From Nocardioidaceae bacterium (GTDB lineage Bacteria; Actinomycetota; Actinomycetes; Propionibacteriales; Nocardioidaceae), in assembly GCA_020636935.1 (NCBI GenBank), contig JACJWW010000011.1, positions 1-64,000 on the forward strand: DNA of 64,000 nucleotides. The letters are read 5' to 3'. Below the pieces are notes generated by a model. It saw nothing but the letters and a program-made list of their open reading frames with translations, made no database searches and was not told the origin of the DNA. Made by a program: the position numbers and the translations under genes. Of the stretch, positions 24,261 through 33,118 are shown one piece after another. Position 1 is the first letter of the stretch. Each line of letters begins with the position of its first letter.

Positions 24261-25965
24261 TCTGCTGCTTCTCCTTGGTGATATTGACATCCATGTCATC
24301 AGCGCGGGAGTTTTCCCCGACGATCATGCCTTCGTAGACCTGAGTGGTGGGCTCGACGAACATCACGCCGCGCTCCTGCAGGTTGGTCATCGCGTACGCC
24401 GTGGCGGCCCCGGCACGGTCGGCGACCAAAGAGCCCGAGGCGCGGGAACGGATCTCGCCGGCCCACCGCTCGTACTTCTCGAAAACATGGTGGGCGATGC
24501 CGGTGCCGCGGGTCTCGGTGAGGAACTCCGTACGGAATCCGATCAGGCCGCGTGCGGGCACCAAGAAGTCCATCCGGACCCAGCCAGTGCCGTGATTGGT
24601 CATCTGCTCGAGGCGACCCTTGCGTACTGCCAACAATTGCGTGATCGCACCGAGGTGCTCTTCGGGGGCGTCAATGGTGAGTCGCTCGACGGGCTCGTGC
24701 ACCTTGCCGTCGATCTCCTTGGTGACCACTTGGGGCTTGCCGACGGTGAGTTCGTAGCCCTCACGCCGCATTTGCTCAACCAGGATCGCCAAGGCGAGTT
24801 CGCCTCGGCCCTGCACCTCCCAAGCATCAGGCCGATCAGTCGGCAGGATCCGCAAGGACACATTGCCGACGAGTTCCTTGTCGAGGCGATCCTTGACCAA
24901 GCGTGCTGTCACCTTGGTGTTCTTGGTGGGGCCCCGGCCAGCCTGAGGTGAGGTGTTGGTGCCGATGGTCATTGAGATCGCGGGCTCATCGACCACGATC
25001 TTGGGCAACGCGATCGGGTTTTCGGGATCGGCCAGGGTGTCACCGATCATGATCTCGGGGATGCCGGCGATTGCCACGATCTCGCCGGGGCCAGCAGACT
25101 CGCCTGGTTTGCGCTCCAGGGCTTCGGTGATCAACAGCTCGGTGACCTTGACATTTTGACTACTGCCGTCGCTCTTCAACCACGCAACTTGTTGGTTCTT
25201 GCGCAGGGTCCCTTGGTGGACCCTGACCAATGCCAGCCGGCCCAGGAATGGGCTGGCGTCGAGGTTGGTCACGTGAGCCTGCAAGGGCGCACCCTCGGTG
25301 TAGGTCGGAGCCGGGATCGTCTCCAGGATCGTCTTGAAGAGCGGCTCGAGGTCAGGGGAGTCGGGCAGGCTCCCGTTGTCGGGAGCTTCCGTGCTGGCTC
25401 GGCCAGCGCGTGCGCTCGCGTAGACGACCGGGAAGTCCAAGGCGTCGTCGGAGTGGGAGTCGTCGAGGAGATCCATGAACAACTCGTAGGTCTCATCTAC
25501 GACCTCAGAGATTCGTGAGTCAGACCGATCCACTTTGTTGACGACGAGTACGACGGGCATATTGCGGTTGAGCGCCTTGCGCAACACGAAGCGGGTCTGT
25601 GGAAGGGGGCCTTCAGAGGCGTCGACGAGCAGGACGATGCCGTCGACCATCGAGAGGCCACGCTCAACTTCTCCGCCGAAATCCGCGTGGCCTGGGGTGT
25701 CGATGATGTTGATGGTCATGCCATCGGGCGCCGATGGCCCTGAGTAGTGCACGGCGGTGTTCTTCGCGAGAATGGTGATCCCCTTCTCGCGCTCCAAGTC
25801 GCCTGAGTCCATGACCCGTTCGGCAACGCCTTCAGCCTCGTGCTCGGAGAACGCCCCCGCCTGGTGCAGCATCGCGTCGACCAGGGTGGTCTTGCCATGG
25901 TCGACGTGGGCCACGATGGCCACATTGCGCAGGTCTGTGCGGATGGAGTTCCCAGGGGAAGACAT
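24058..25965 (-). CDS. typA: ribosome-associated GTPase TypA/BipA
   Basis: 635 residues. G-domain motifs: VAHVDHGKTTLVDAM (G1), the switch-II DTPGHADFGGEVERG (G3), VVNKVDRSD (G4) and YASARAG (G5). The C-terminal half has EF-G-like domains III and V plus the TypA-specific end (GMIVGENSRADDMDVNITKE, QTNIRSATSDNFEKLIPAKK). TypA is a translational GTPase that binds 70S ribosomes and helps assembly and growth at low temperature and under stress. The gene is full length; its last 60 or so codons are the source or relative of the decayed fragment at 19.9 kb. Confidence 0.97.
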   Translation of the reverse strand: MSSPGNSIRTDLRNVAIVAHVDHGKTTLVDAMLHQAGAFSEHEAEGVAERVMDSGDLEREKGITILAKNTAVHYSGPSAPDGMTINIIDTPGHADFGGEVERGLSMVDGIVLLVDASEGPLPQTRFVLRKALNRNMPVVLVVNKVDRSDSRISEVVDETYELFMDLLDDSHSDDALDFPVVYASARAGRASTEAPDNGSLPDSPDLEPLFKTILETIPAPTYTEGAPLQAHVTNLDASPFLGRLALVRVHQGTLRKNQQVAWLKSDGSSQNVKVTELLITEALERKPGESAGPGEIVAIAGIPEIMIGDTLADPENPIALPKIVVDEPAISMTIGTNTSPQAGRGPTKNTKVTARLVKDRLDKELVGNVSLRILPTDRPDAWEVQGRGELALAILVEQMRREGYELTVGKPQVVTKEIDGKVHEPVERLTIDAPEEHLGAITQLLAVRKGRLEQMTNHGTGWVRMDFLVPARGLIGFRTEFLTETRGTGIAHHVFEKYERWAGEIRSRASGSLVADRAGAATAYAMTNLQERGVMFVEPTTQVYEGMIVGENSRADDMDVNITKEKQQTNIRSATSDNFEKLIPAKKLSLEQSLEFCRDDECVEVTPDAVRIRKVVLDAGERNRTAARLRKANKS

Positions 25966-26034
25966 GTTTGATCCAGTCTGTTTAGTCAGGTGATGGGCGC
26001 GGTAGGCGCGTCGACCAGTCTATAAGGTGGTCTG

Positions 26035-26601
26035 GTGGCTGTCTTTCACGTGCTCTTCGTCTGTATCGGCAATGTGTGTCGTTCGCCGATGGGTGAGCGC
26101 CTGCTCGCGCCCAGATTGGTGCCTGGCAGGGCCGCAGTGTCCAGTGCCGGGGTTGGCGCCTTGGTGGGTCATGCCATGGACGCCAGTGCAGCCGAGTTTC
26201 TCGAGTCAATGGGTGGATCTGCGCAGGGATTTGCCGCGCGTAGGTTGACCAGTGACATGGCGCTGGAGGCCGATCTCATCCTCACCGCGACCAAAGACAT
26301 TCGTGAGCGAGTGCTGCAAATGGCACCGGCTACGCTGCGGCGTACCTTCACCGCGGTTGAGTTCGCCAAGTTGATGGAGTTGGTCTCGGCCGCAGACGCG
26401 AAGTCCTTGGTGCATGCGGCGGCCACACACCGGGCCGAGGTGTCTTCGGAAGACCTTGACATCGTTGACCCTTACCGCCGCAGTCAGGCCTTGCATCGTC
26501 TTGCGGCTACCCACATGGGTGAGGCAGTTGACTCGATCGCCGACCGGTTGAGTGAGTTCGGACTGGCCACGCCCCCCACTCGTAGGGCCCTTGGTGAATA
26601 A
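26035..26601 (+). CDS. low-molecular-weight protein-tyrosine-phosphatase-like protein
   Basis: 188 residues from a GTG at 26035. The phosphate-binding loop is VLFVCIGNVCRSPMGERLL, a CxxxxxR-S motif with the nucleophilic cysteine, and the late acid motif is DIVDPYRRS. This supports a low-molecular-weight tyrosine phosphatase or arsenate-reductase-fold enzyme; the length (188) is more than the usual 150-165. In actinobacteria with BY-kinases such an enzyme can remove tyrosine phosphate, but no kinase gene adjoins it. Its end overlaps the amidase start. Confidence 0.87.
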   Translation: MAVFHVLFVCIGNVCRSPMGERLLAPRLVPGRAAVSSAGVGALVGHAMDASAAEFLESMGGSAQGFAARRLTSDMALEADLILTATKDIRERVLQMAPATLRRTFTAVEFAKLMELVSAADAKSLVHAAATHRAEVSSEDLDIVDPYRRSQALHRLAATHMGEAVDSIADRLSEFGLATPPTRRALGE

Positions 26602-27379
26602 GATGATCAACGCCGCAGTCGGGGCCCTGCTCGCGATCACCCTCGCGACGGGTTCTTCGGCGGGGATGCCCAGCAGCGCTGCTCCGAGCGCGCCCAACGC
26701 GTCAGCCCGGCCATTGGCTGGCCTGACGATTGCGATTGACCCCGGCCATCAGTTGGGCAATGCGCGATTCCCACGCCAGATCAACCAACTAGTCGATGCG
26801 GGCGGCTTCAAGAAGGCCTGCAACACCACTGGCACTGCCACCAATGCCGGTGTGCCCGAAGCCACGGTGGCCTGGCAGGTGAGTCGGGCGGTGCGCGCTC
26901 GGTTGGTGAGAATGGGGGCCAAAGTGGTGATGACCCGCAACGCCAACAGTCGCCATCTGTGGGGCCCTTGTGTTGACAAGCGAGGCGCTTTCCCCGGCCA
27001 GCATGGTGCTGCCTTGATGGTGAGCATCCATGCCGACGGCTCCTCAGCGCGCAATCGTGGCTTCCATGTCATTGCGCCGCAGAAGCGAGCGCCCTGGACC
27101 ACCACGACCGCAAAACCCTCCCTGCGCCTGGCCACTCAACTACGTGATGCGTTGACCTCTGCTGGGGTGCCGCGCTCAACCTATGTTGGCTCTGGGACGG
27201 CCCTTTCCGTGCGCTCTGATCTCGGCACGCTCAACCGATCGGTGGTGCCGGTGTCGATGATTGAGCTCGGCAACATGCGCAATGCCAGTGACGCCGCCAA
27301 GATGACCACCAGGCGTGGTCGAGCGCAGTACGCCGATGCCATCGTGGCTGGAGTCCGCTCCTACCTTGGGCGGAGCTGA
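26594..27379 (+). CDS. secreted N-acetylmuramoyl-L-alanine amidase (Amidase_3)
   Basis: 261 residues from the GTG at 26594 (MNKMINAAVGALLAITLATG), which opens a signal peptide; ATG 26603 is an alternative. The mature domain starts LTIAIDPGHQLGNARFPR, with zinc ligand His in DPGH, a Glu in GVPEATVAWQVSR, the second His in MVSIHADGSS and the catalytic Glu in VSMIELGNMRN. It cleaves the bond between N-acetylmuramic acid and the peptide stem in peptidoglycan. It overlaps the phosphatase gene by 8 bases, so both are probably co-expressed. Confidence 0.92.
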   Translation: MNKMINAAVGALLAITLATGSSAGMPSSAAPSAPNASARPLAGLTIAIDPGHQLGNARFPRQINQLVDAGGFKKACNTTGTATNAGVPEATVAWQVSRAVRARLVRMGAKVVMTRNANSRHLWGPCVDKRGAFPGQHGAALMVSIHADGSSARNRGFHVIAPQKRAPWTTTTAKPSLRLATQLRDALTSAGVPRSTYVGSGTALSVRSDLGTLNRSVVPVSMIELGNMRNASDAAKMTTRRGRAQYADAIVAGVRSYLGRS

Positions 27380-27454
27380 CCCGGTCATGATCCACCAGAG
27401 CATGAGTGTGCAGGCACCCGGAATGTTTTTCCGATCAGCGTTGTTGGGCTGGGC

Positions 27455-28717
27455 ATGACCCCATCCATCGAGCGGGTGGCGATGATCAGTCTGCACACTT
27501 CGCCCCTCGACCAGCCGGGCACAGGGGATGCGGGCGGCATGAACGTCTACGTGCTCGAGTTGTCCAGGAGACTCGCCCAGCAAGGGGTGCAGGTCGACAT
27601 GTTCACGAGGGCAACATCATCGAAGACCCCAGCCGTGATTGATGTTTACGATGGGATCCGGGTGCACAACGTCGTAGCCGGACCATTTGAAGGCTTGGCC
27701 AAGGATGAGTTGCCGAGTCAGCTGTGCACTTTTGCCCGCGAGGTACTCCGCGCCGAGGCGGCGCGCGACCCTGGATACTACGACGTCGTGCACAGTCACT
27801 ATTGGCTCAGCGGGCAAGTGGGTGCCCTCACTAGAGATCGCTGGGCAGTGCCATTGGTGCACACCATGCACACGATGGCCAAAGTGAAGAATGCAGCCCT
27901 GGCAAGAGGAGACAGTCCCGAGCCAGCAGCGCGCCTGATTGGTGAAGAGCAAGTCGTCGCGGCCAGCGACATGCTCGTGGCCAATACCGATGTCGAATAT
28001 CACCAACTCGTCGACCTGTACGGTGCCGACCCAGACCGGGTCGAAGTGGTCCATCCCGGAGTTGACCTGGAGGAGTTTCGCCCATTCGACAAGGCGGCGG
28101 CGAGAGCTCGTCTTGGGTTGCCTCCGCATGGCAAGGTGATCGCCTTCATCGGTCGGATCCAACCCTTGAAGGCGCCAGACATCGTGTTGAAGGCAGCAGC
28201 ACTTCTCGGCGAATGGCGACCCGAGTTGGCTGGCCAGTTGACCGTTGCCGTGATCGGAGGACCGTCTGGCACTGGTCTGGAAAGGCCGGAGTCGTTGGCT
28301 TCCTTGGCCCATTCCCTGCAGATCACCGACTCGGTGCGATTCGTCCCGCCGGTGTCACGAGCAGCGCTGGCACAGTGGATGGCCGCTGCTGATGTGGTCT
28401 GCGTGCCGTCGTACAACGAGAGCTTCGGCCTGGTCGCCATCGAGGCGCAGGCCGTAGGCACACCGGTGGTCGCAGCTGCTGTTGGCGGGCTGACCACCGC
28501 GGTTGCCGACAGCTCCTCGGGGATCCTGATCGATGGTCACGACGTCAACGACTATGCCAAGGCCCTTGAGCAGATCCTGCTCGACGAGCAATTGCACAGC
28601 AGGCTCAGCGAAGGAGCCGTTTTGCACGCCGCTGAGTTCGGCTGGGAGCGCACCGCCAAGCAGACTCTTGAGGTATATCAGCGTGCGGCCACCAATCTGG
28701 GTGTTGACCGACGGTGA
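27455..28717 (+). CDS. mshA: D-inositol-3-phosphate glycosyltransferase
   Basis: 420 residues. MshA joins N-acetylglucosamine from UDP-GlcNAc to inositol 3-phosphate, the first step of mycothiol synthesis in the cytoplasm. The diagnostic N terminus is present: VAMISLHTSPLDQPGTGDAG, GMNVYVLELSRRLA. Other family features are VVHSHYWLSGQVG, HTMHTMAKVKN, FIGRIQPLKAPD and the donor-binding VPSYNESFGLVAIEAQAVGT. The downstream ybjN-like gene overlaps by 4 bases (GTGA), the same order as Rv0486-Rv0487 in mycobacteria. Confidence 0.97.
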   Translation: MTPSIERVAMISLHTSPLDQPGTGDAGGMNVYVLELSRRLAQQGVQVDMFTRATSSKTPAVIDVYDGIRVHNVVAGPFEGLAKDELPSQLCTFAREVLRAEAARDPGYYDVVHSHYWLSGQVGALTRDRWAVPLVHTMHTMAKVKNAALARGDSPEPAARLIGEEQVVAASDMLVANTDVEYHQLVDLYGADPDRVEVVHPGVDLEEFRPFDKAAARARLGLPPHGKVIAFIGRIQPLKAPDIVLKAAALLGEWRPELAGQLTVAVIGGPSGTGLERPESLASLAHSLQITDSVRFVPPVSRAALAQWMAAADVVCVPSYNESFGLVAIEAQAVGTPVVAAAVGGLTTAVADSSSGILIDGHDVNDYAKALEQILLDEQLHSRLSEGAVLHAAEFGWERTAKQTLEVYQRAATNLGVDRR

Positions 28718-29229
28718 CTCCAGAGCAAGCCTGCGCGGCACTTGAGACGAGCTTGGCAGAGTCGGGCCTGGAATGGTCACGAGCAGGAGACCGATTTGAG
28801 ATCACCTTGCCGGGTGAACGCAAACTGCAGACTCCATGTCGGATCTCGGTCAGCGCACACGCAGTTGATGTCAATGCCTTTGTCTGCCGGCGGCCGGATG
28901 AAAACTTCGAGGGCATCTATCGATGGATGCTTGAGCGCAACCTGAAGATGTTCGCTGTCGCCTTCGGGTTGGATGCGATGGGCGACATCTACCTGTCCGG
29001 GCGACTCCCGCTCACTGCCGCCACAGCAGACGGCATCGACAAGATCCTGGGGAGTGTCTTGGAATATGCCGACACGTCGTTCAACGTGCTGCTTGAGTTG
29101 GGATTTGCCTCCGCCATTCGCAAGGAATGGGCGTGGCGCGTGGCGCGTGGCGAGCCCACTCACAACCTGACTGCCTTCATTGAGCCGTTGGGCTTGAGCG
29201 ACCCTGAGGCGACCGACACCGTCAACTGA
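28714..29229 (+). CDS. YbjN-domain protein
   Basis: 171 residues from a GTG that overlaps the mshA stop. The YbjN domain, related to type III secretion chaperone-like folds, covers most of the protein: FEITLPGERKLQTPC, GIYRWMLERNLKMFAVAFGL, GDIYLSGRLPL. It is cytoplasmic. The function is not established; the constant position behind mshA in actinobacteria points to a link with mycothiol or redox stress, but this is inference. The gene is convergent with regX3, 24 bases apart. Confidence 0.88.
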   Translation: MTPEQACAALETSLAESGLEWSRAGDRFEITLPGERKLQTPCRISVSAHAVDVNAFVCRRPDENFEGIYRWMLERNLKMFAVAFGLDAMGDIYLSGRLPLTAATADGIDKILGSVLEYADTSFNVLLELGFASAIRKEWAWRVARGEPTHNLTAFIEPLGLSDPEATDTVN

Positions 29230-29253
29230 GCGCCCGGCTGCGCTTCGCAAGGA

Positions 29254-29931
29254 CTAGGCCTCGAATCGATATCCGAGCCCACGCACGGTGGTGATCAACT
29301 TCGGATCTGTTGGGTCAGCCTCGAGCTTGGCGCGGAGCCGCTTCACGTGTACGTCGAGGGTCTTGGTGTCGCCCACATAGTTCGAGCCCCAGACTCGGTC
29401 AATGAGTTGGCCTCGAGTCAGCACCCGCCCAGCATTGCGCAAGAACATCTCCAGCAGTTCGTACTCCTTGAGTGGCATGGAGACTTCTTCACCACCGACA
29501 CTGACCAGATGGCGGTCGATGTCCATTCTGATGGCCCCGATTTCCACGGTGCTCGTCTGCAGCTCTGGCTCTGTGCCGCGCCTGAGCACGGCGCGGATCC
29601 GGGCGACCAACTCCCGTGGTGAGTACGGCTTGGTCACATAATCATCGGCCCCGATCTCAAGGCCGACCACCTTGTCGATCTCGTCGTCCTTGGCGGTCAC
29701 CATGATGATGGGCACAGATGATGTCTGTCTGATCTGGCGACAGACGTCTGTGCCTGAGAGGCCCGGCAGCATGAGGTCGAGAAGGATCAGATCTGCGCCG
29801 GATCTTTCAAACTCAGTCAGAGCGTCGGGGCCGTTGGCCACAAGCTTGACCTCGAAGCCTTCCTTTCGAAGTACGAACTCAAGTGCATCACGGTAAGTCT
29901 CTTCATCCTCAACCACGAGTACGACGCTCAT
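29254..29931 (-). CDS. regX3: phosphate-responsive response regulator RegX3
   Basis: 225 residues. The receiver domain has the acidic pocket (VVEDEET), the phospho-acceptor Asp in LILLDLMLPGLSG and the Lys in YVTKPYSPRELVAR. The OmpR-type winged helix follows (RVLTRGQLIDRVWG, LDVHVKRLRAKLEADP, TTVRGLGYRFEA). In mycobacteria RegX3 (PhoP in Streptomyces) activates phosphate-uptake genes when phosphate is short. The gene start overlaps the senX3 stop (ATGA). A PHO-box-like element lies upstream of the operon, in the shared region with phoU. Confidence 0.95.
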   Translation of the reverse strand: MSVVLVVEDEETYRDALEFVLRKEGFEVKLVANGPDALTEFERSGADLILLDLMLPGLSGTDVCRQIRQTSSVPIIMVTAKDDEIDKVVGLEIGADDYVTKPYSPRELVARIRAVLRRGTEPELQTSTVEIGAIRMDIDRHLVSVGGEEVSMPLKEYELLEMFLRNAGRVLTRGQLIDRVWGSNYVGDTKTLDVHVKRLRAKLEADPTDPKLITTVRGLGYRFEA

Positions 29932-30956
29932 CCGGCGAGCTCCTCACTGTCTGTGTCTGCCTGCTTGGGGAGCACCAAGGTGAAGGTTGAGCCGCGGCCT
30001 TCCTTTGAGCGCACTTTGACTTCACCGCCATGCGAGGCAGCGATGTGTTTGACGAGGGAGAGCCCTAGACCGGTGCCTCCTGTCGACCTGGCTCGAGCCG
30101 GATCCACTCTGTAGAAGCGCTCGAAGACGCGATCGAGATCGGCTTGGGGGATCCCAATGCCTTGGTCTGAAACGCCAAGCTCGACCGAATCGATCAGATC
30201 GGTGGTGGACACCACCACCGAAGTGCCCTCGGGTGAGTAGGCAATCGCGTTGGCGACGAGATTGTTCACCGCGACGGCCAACTGGGCCGCGTCACCCAAC
30301 ACGCTCAACTCGGTCGGACCCTCGCAGGCGAGTTGGATCTGGCGGGTCTCGGCGTCGGTCCGGTTGGTGTCGAAAACTCCGGCGATCAGCTCATCGAGAC
30401 GTACTGGTGAGGGATCTTGAAGTTGGGCGTCACCCTGCAATCTGGAGAGCTCAATGATTTGGCGCACCAACGTGACCAGTCGGTCGCTCTCGCCTTGCAA
30501 GCGGCCCGCGAAGCGTCGTACGGCGTCAGGGTCAGTGGCAGCCTCGGTCAAGGTCTCAGCGAGCACCTTGATCGCTCCGACAGGGGTCATCAATTCGTGC
30601 GACACGTTCGCCACGAAGTCTCTGCGGATGGCCTCCACCCGCCGCTCCTTGGTGCGGTCCTCGATGAGGGCCAGCACATGCTGAGTGTTGAGCAAGGCGA
30701 CTCGAGTGCTCAACTGCCGAGGTGGTTGGCCGACCATCCGCAGTCGTATGTCTGCTTTGCGGGTCTTTCCGTCTTCGTGCACTTGCTGCACCAGGGCGGC
30801 CAACTCGGTGTTGGTGATCCGCTGATCCAGCACCAGGCCGAGGGCGCGTGCAGGCTTGGAGGCCTCGAGGACGAGGCCATTGGGATTCACGATCAGGGCT
30901 CCGCTGCGCAGAAGTGAGAAGACCGCGGAGAGTTCACTGGGGATGGAGGTGTCCAC
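29928..30956 (-). CDS. senX3: SenX3-like sensor histidine kinase without membrane segments
   Basis: 342 residues from a GTG at 30956. Residues 8-110 form a PAS-like sensor part (LLRSGALIVNPNGLVLEASK); the dimerisation/His box is FVANVSHELMTPVGAIKVLA and the ATPase has N box NNLVANAIAYSP, SDQGIGIP and GTGLGLSLVKHI. Known SenX3/PhoR proteins start with two membrane helices; here none is present, and an in-frame stop at 31020-31022 leaves room for only 21 more codons, none forming a membrane segment. It should phosphorylate RegX3, but its location and its link to the Pst/PhoU complex may differ. Confidence 0.92.
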   Translation of the reverse strand: MDTSIPSELSAVFSLLRSGALIVNPNGLVLEASKPARALGLVLDQRITNTELAALVQQVHEDGKTRKADIRLRMVGQPPRQLSTRVALLNTQHVLALIEDRTKERRVEAIRRDFVANVSHELMTPVGAIKVLAETLTEAATDPDAVRRFAGRLQGESDRLVTLVRQIIELSRLQGDAQLQDPSPVRLDELIAGVFDTNRTDAETRQIQLACEGPTELSVLGDAAQLAVAVNNLVANAIAYSPEGTSVVVSTTDLIDSVELGVSDQGIGIPQADLDRVFERFYRVDPARARSTGGTGLGLSLVKHIAASHGGEVKVRSKEGRGSTFTLVLPKQADTDSEELAG

Positions 30957-31017
30957 GAAGTCGATCGTACGGCGTATCCAAGCGCCGTTGGTTGCCTCGC
31001 ACAGATGTGCGCCAACT

Positions 31018-31039
31018 GTTCATCTGGCATTCATCTTGA
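31018..31039 (+). promoter_or_regulatory. PHO-box-like direct repeat between senX3 and phoU
   Basis: Two adjacent 11-base units, GTTCATCTGGC and ATTCATCTTGA, fit the 11-bp direct-repeat pattern of the Streptomyces/mycobacterial PHO box (GTTCAYCYGG-like). A third GTTCATTGGAG lies at 31050-31060, one base out of phase. RegX3 should bind here and act on phoU and perhaps on senX3-regX3. Confidence 0.65.
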
Positions 31040-31065
31040 GTCGGGTGGCGTTCATTGGAGCCGCC

Positions 31066-31071
31066 TAGATT
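31066..31071 (+). promoter_or_regulatory. -10 box of phoU, leaderless transcript likely
   Basis: TAGATT ends seven bases before the phoU ATG at 31079, so the mRNA should start at or next to the start codon. No Shine-Dalgarno sequence is present. The PHO-box repeats occupy the -35 region. Confidence 0.55.
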
Positions 31072-31078
31072 CGCAGCC

Positions 31079-31741
31079 ATGCGCGAAGCATTTTCAGAAC
31101 AACTAAGTACTGTAAGAGACGAACTGGTGGAGATGGCTGGGCGAGTGCGTCAAGCCGTGGCCGATGCCACGATCGCGCTCATTGAGGCAGATGGTGCGTT
31201 GGCCAGTTCTGTGATCGACTCAGACGTGGCCATCGATTTGCTACGAGTGAAGATCGAAGAAGACAGCTTTCAGATGATGGCTCTGCAGAGTCCGGTTGCC
31301 ACCGACTTGCGGATGCTGGTGGCCGGCCTGCGAATGGTCAGTGATTTGGAGCGAATGGGCGACTTGGCAGTGCATGTGGCCAAGATCGTGCAACTGCGCT
31401 TGCCTCAATCAGCGGCGCCACAGCAGGTACTCCCCATCATCTCCCGGATGGGAAGCTTGGCGGAGGTGATGGTTGGTCGGGTCGAACACATCATTGCTGC
31501 CAACGATCTGGATGCTGCTCGGGCTCTGGATGAGGTCGATGAGGAGATGGATCGCCTGCGTCGCGAGTCGTTCACGGCGTTACTCAGTGCAGAGTGGTCC
31601 CATGGCGTCGAGCCAGCGGTGGACACAGCTCTGCTGGGGCGATATTACGAGCGCATCGCCGATCACGCTGTGAGCGTGGCCAACCGCGTCATCTACTTGG
31701 TGACCGGCGAGATGCCAAATGCGGATGGCCAAGTCAGCTGA
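31079..31741 (+). CDS. phoU: phosphate-uptake regulator PhoU
   Basis: 220 residues from the ATG at 31079. PhoU is a cytoplasmic helical-bundle protein with two similar halves that bind metal clusters: MREAFSEQLSTVRDELVEMA starts the first, with LRMLVAGLRMVSDLERMGDL as its core, and ALLGRYYERIADHAVSVANR is the second-half core. It links the Pst phosphate transporter to the SenX3-type kinase and holds the system off when phosphate is plentiful. It is divergent from senX3-regX3 and shares their PHO-box region; no pst genes are in the window. Confidence 0.95.
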   Translation: MREAFSEQLSTVRDELVEMAGRVRQAVADATIALIEADGALASSVIDSDVAIDLLRVKIEEDSFQMMALQSPVATDLRMLVAGLRMVSDLERMGDLAVHVAKIVQLRLPQSAAPQQVLPIISRMGSLAEVMVGRVEHIIAANDLDAARALDEVDEEMDRLRRESFTALLSAEWSHGVEPAVDTALLGRYYERIADHAVSVANRVIYLVTGEMPNADGQVS

Positions 31742-31763
31742 TCGAGAGCAATCAGGGGTGAGA

Positions 31764-32510
31764 TCAGCGCCCTTGGTTGGCTACTGCGGCCGCTGCTGCT
31801 GCGGCCGCCTCGGGATCGAGATAGCGCCCGCCCTTCTCGATGGGCTTGAAGTTGTCGTCAAGCTCGTAGACCAGCGGCATGCCGGTCGGAATGTTGAGCC
31901 CGGCGATATCGCTGTCTGAGATGTCATCTAGGTGCTTGACGATGGCCCGGAGGCTGTTGCCGTGGGCCGCAATCAGGGTCACGTTGTGCTCGCGCAGATC
32001 AGGGAGCACCGACTCTTCCCAGTAGGGGAGCAGGCGCTTGATCACGTCTTTGAGGCATTCGGTCTTGGGTAGTTCGGCTCCCAGGTTGGCATAGCGCACG
32101 TCGCCTGCTTGCGAATAGGGATCATCATCTGCGATCGGCGGTGGCGGGGTGTCGAAGGAGCGACGCCAAGTCATGAACTGCTCCTCGCCGTATTCGGCGA
32201 GCGTTTGCTTCTTGTCCTTGCCCTGCAAGGCGCCGTAGTGGCGCTCGTTGAGGCGCCAGGAGCGGCGTACGGGGATCCAGTGGCGGTCGGCTGCATCGAG
32301 GGCTAGGTGAGCCGTCGTGATCGCCCGGCGTTGCAGAGAGGTGTGCACGACGTCGGGCAGGATGCCTGCCTCGACGAGTTGCTCACCCCCGCGAGCGGCC
32401 TCCAGTCGGCCTTTGTCTGTGAGGGCCACATCGACCCAGCCGGTGAAGAGATTCTTGGCATTCCATTCGCTCTCGCCGTGGCGGAGCAAGACCAGCGTGC
32501 TCATGCTCAC
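31764..32510 (-). CDS. gpmA: 2,3-bisphosphoglycerate-dependent phosphoglycerate mutase
   Basis: 248 residues. It interconverts 3- and 2-phosphoglycerate in glycolysis. The phosphohistidine motif is VLLRHGESEWNAKNLFTGW; other catalytic parts are ERHYGALQGKDKKQTLAEYG and the second His in LIAAHGNSLRAIVKHL. The C terminus ends with a run of eight or so alanines (EAAAAAAAAVANQGR), encoded by repeated GCAGC-type codons. It overlaps the upstream lipoprotein gene by 4 bases. Its place near senX3-regX3 is the mycobacterial gpm1 order. Confidence 0.97.
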   Translation of the reverse strand: MSMSTLVLLRHGESEWNAKNLFTGWVDVALTDKGRLEAARGGEQLVEAGILPDVVHTSLQRRAITTAHLALDAADRHWIPVRRSWRLNERHYGALQGKDKKQTLAEYGEEQFMTWRRSFDTPPPPIADDDPYSQAGDVRYANLGAELPKTECLKDVIKRLLPYWEESVLPDLREHNVTLIAAHGNSLRAIVKHLDDISDSDIAGLNIPTGMPLVYELDDNFKPIEKGGRYLDPEAAAAAAAAVANQGR

Positions 32511-33037
32511 TCAGCCGGAGTTGCGCTTGGGCTGGCTGACTTGTGCGGGGAGGTGCTGGGGCTGGCCGGAGTGATGTTGTCGTACGGCGCAGCATTGGTG
32601 ACCACAGGCACTTCGGCAACGAGTGACTCACCGCTTTGGAAGTCGAAGGTCAACTTCACGAAGTCGCCAGCCTCGATGTCATCTCCGGTGACTTCAAAGG
32701 GTTGGTCGGCGAGGTTGATCAGTTTGTTTGCCGGGACCTCGACGCTGGCAGCTGCAATCGTGAGGTCATCGCCACTGATCTTGACGAGTTTGTCGGAGTC
32801 GTTCAGCGAGTTGTTGTTGAGGCTGATCACCAACTGGCCAGTGCCGTCTTCGGTGGAGACGATCACGGCGCCGAGTACGTCGACATTCTCGCCGCGTACG
32901 TCCGTGCCGATCGCAGGTTGATAGACCTTGTCGGTCTGGGCATTGAGCCCGCAAGCAGCCAGGGCAGGGACCAAGATCAGCAGGGCGCTCAGGGCGACCA
33001 GGTGGCGCAATGACAATTTCACAACGGACCTCTTCAC
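32507..33037 (-). CDS. LpqE-like lipoprotein
   Basis: 176 residues from a GTG. The signal peptide ends in the lipobox LAAC (HLVALSALLILVPALAAC), so the mature protein is lipid-anchored outside the membrane. The body is a beta-rich domain (VDVLGAVIVSTEDGTGQLVI, LNNNSLNDSDKLVKISG) like mycobacterial LpqE and related to PCuAC-type copper chaperones, though the Met/His copper ligands of true PCuAC are not seen. The tail is Ser/Pro/Thr-rich (SPSTSPHKSASPSATPAE). LpqE lies beside carD in mycobacteria, as it nearly does here. Confidence 0.82.
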   Translation of the reverse strand: MKRSVVKLSLRHLVALSALLILVPALAACGLNAQTDKVYQPAIGTDVRGENVDVLGAVIVSTEDGTGQLVISLNNNSLNDSDKLVKISGDDLTIAAASVEVPANKLINLADQPFEVTGDDIEAGDFVKLTFDFQSGESLVAEVPVVTNAAPYDNITPASPSTSPHKSASPSATPAE

Positions 33038-33118
33038 ATGATCATCGGGCCTCAGCCCGTGCCCCTTCGGGCAGAATCAACTCGGGCGTAGCCTATCGGT
33101 TCGCGCGGGGCTCCGTGC

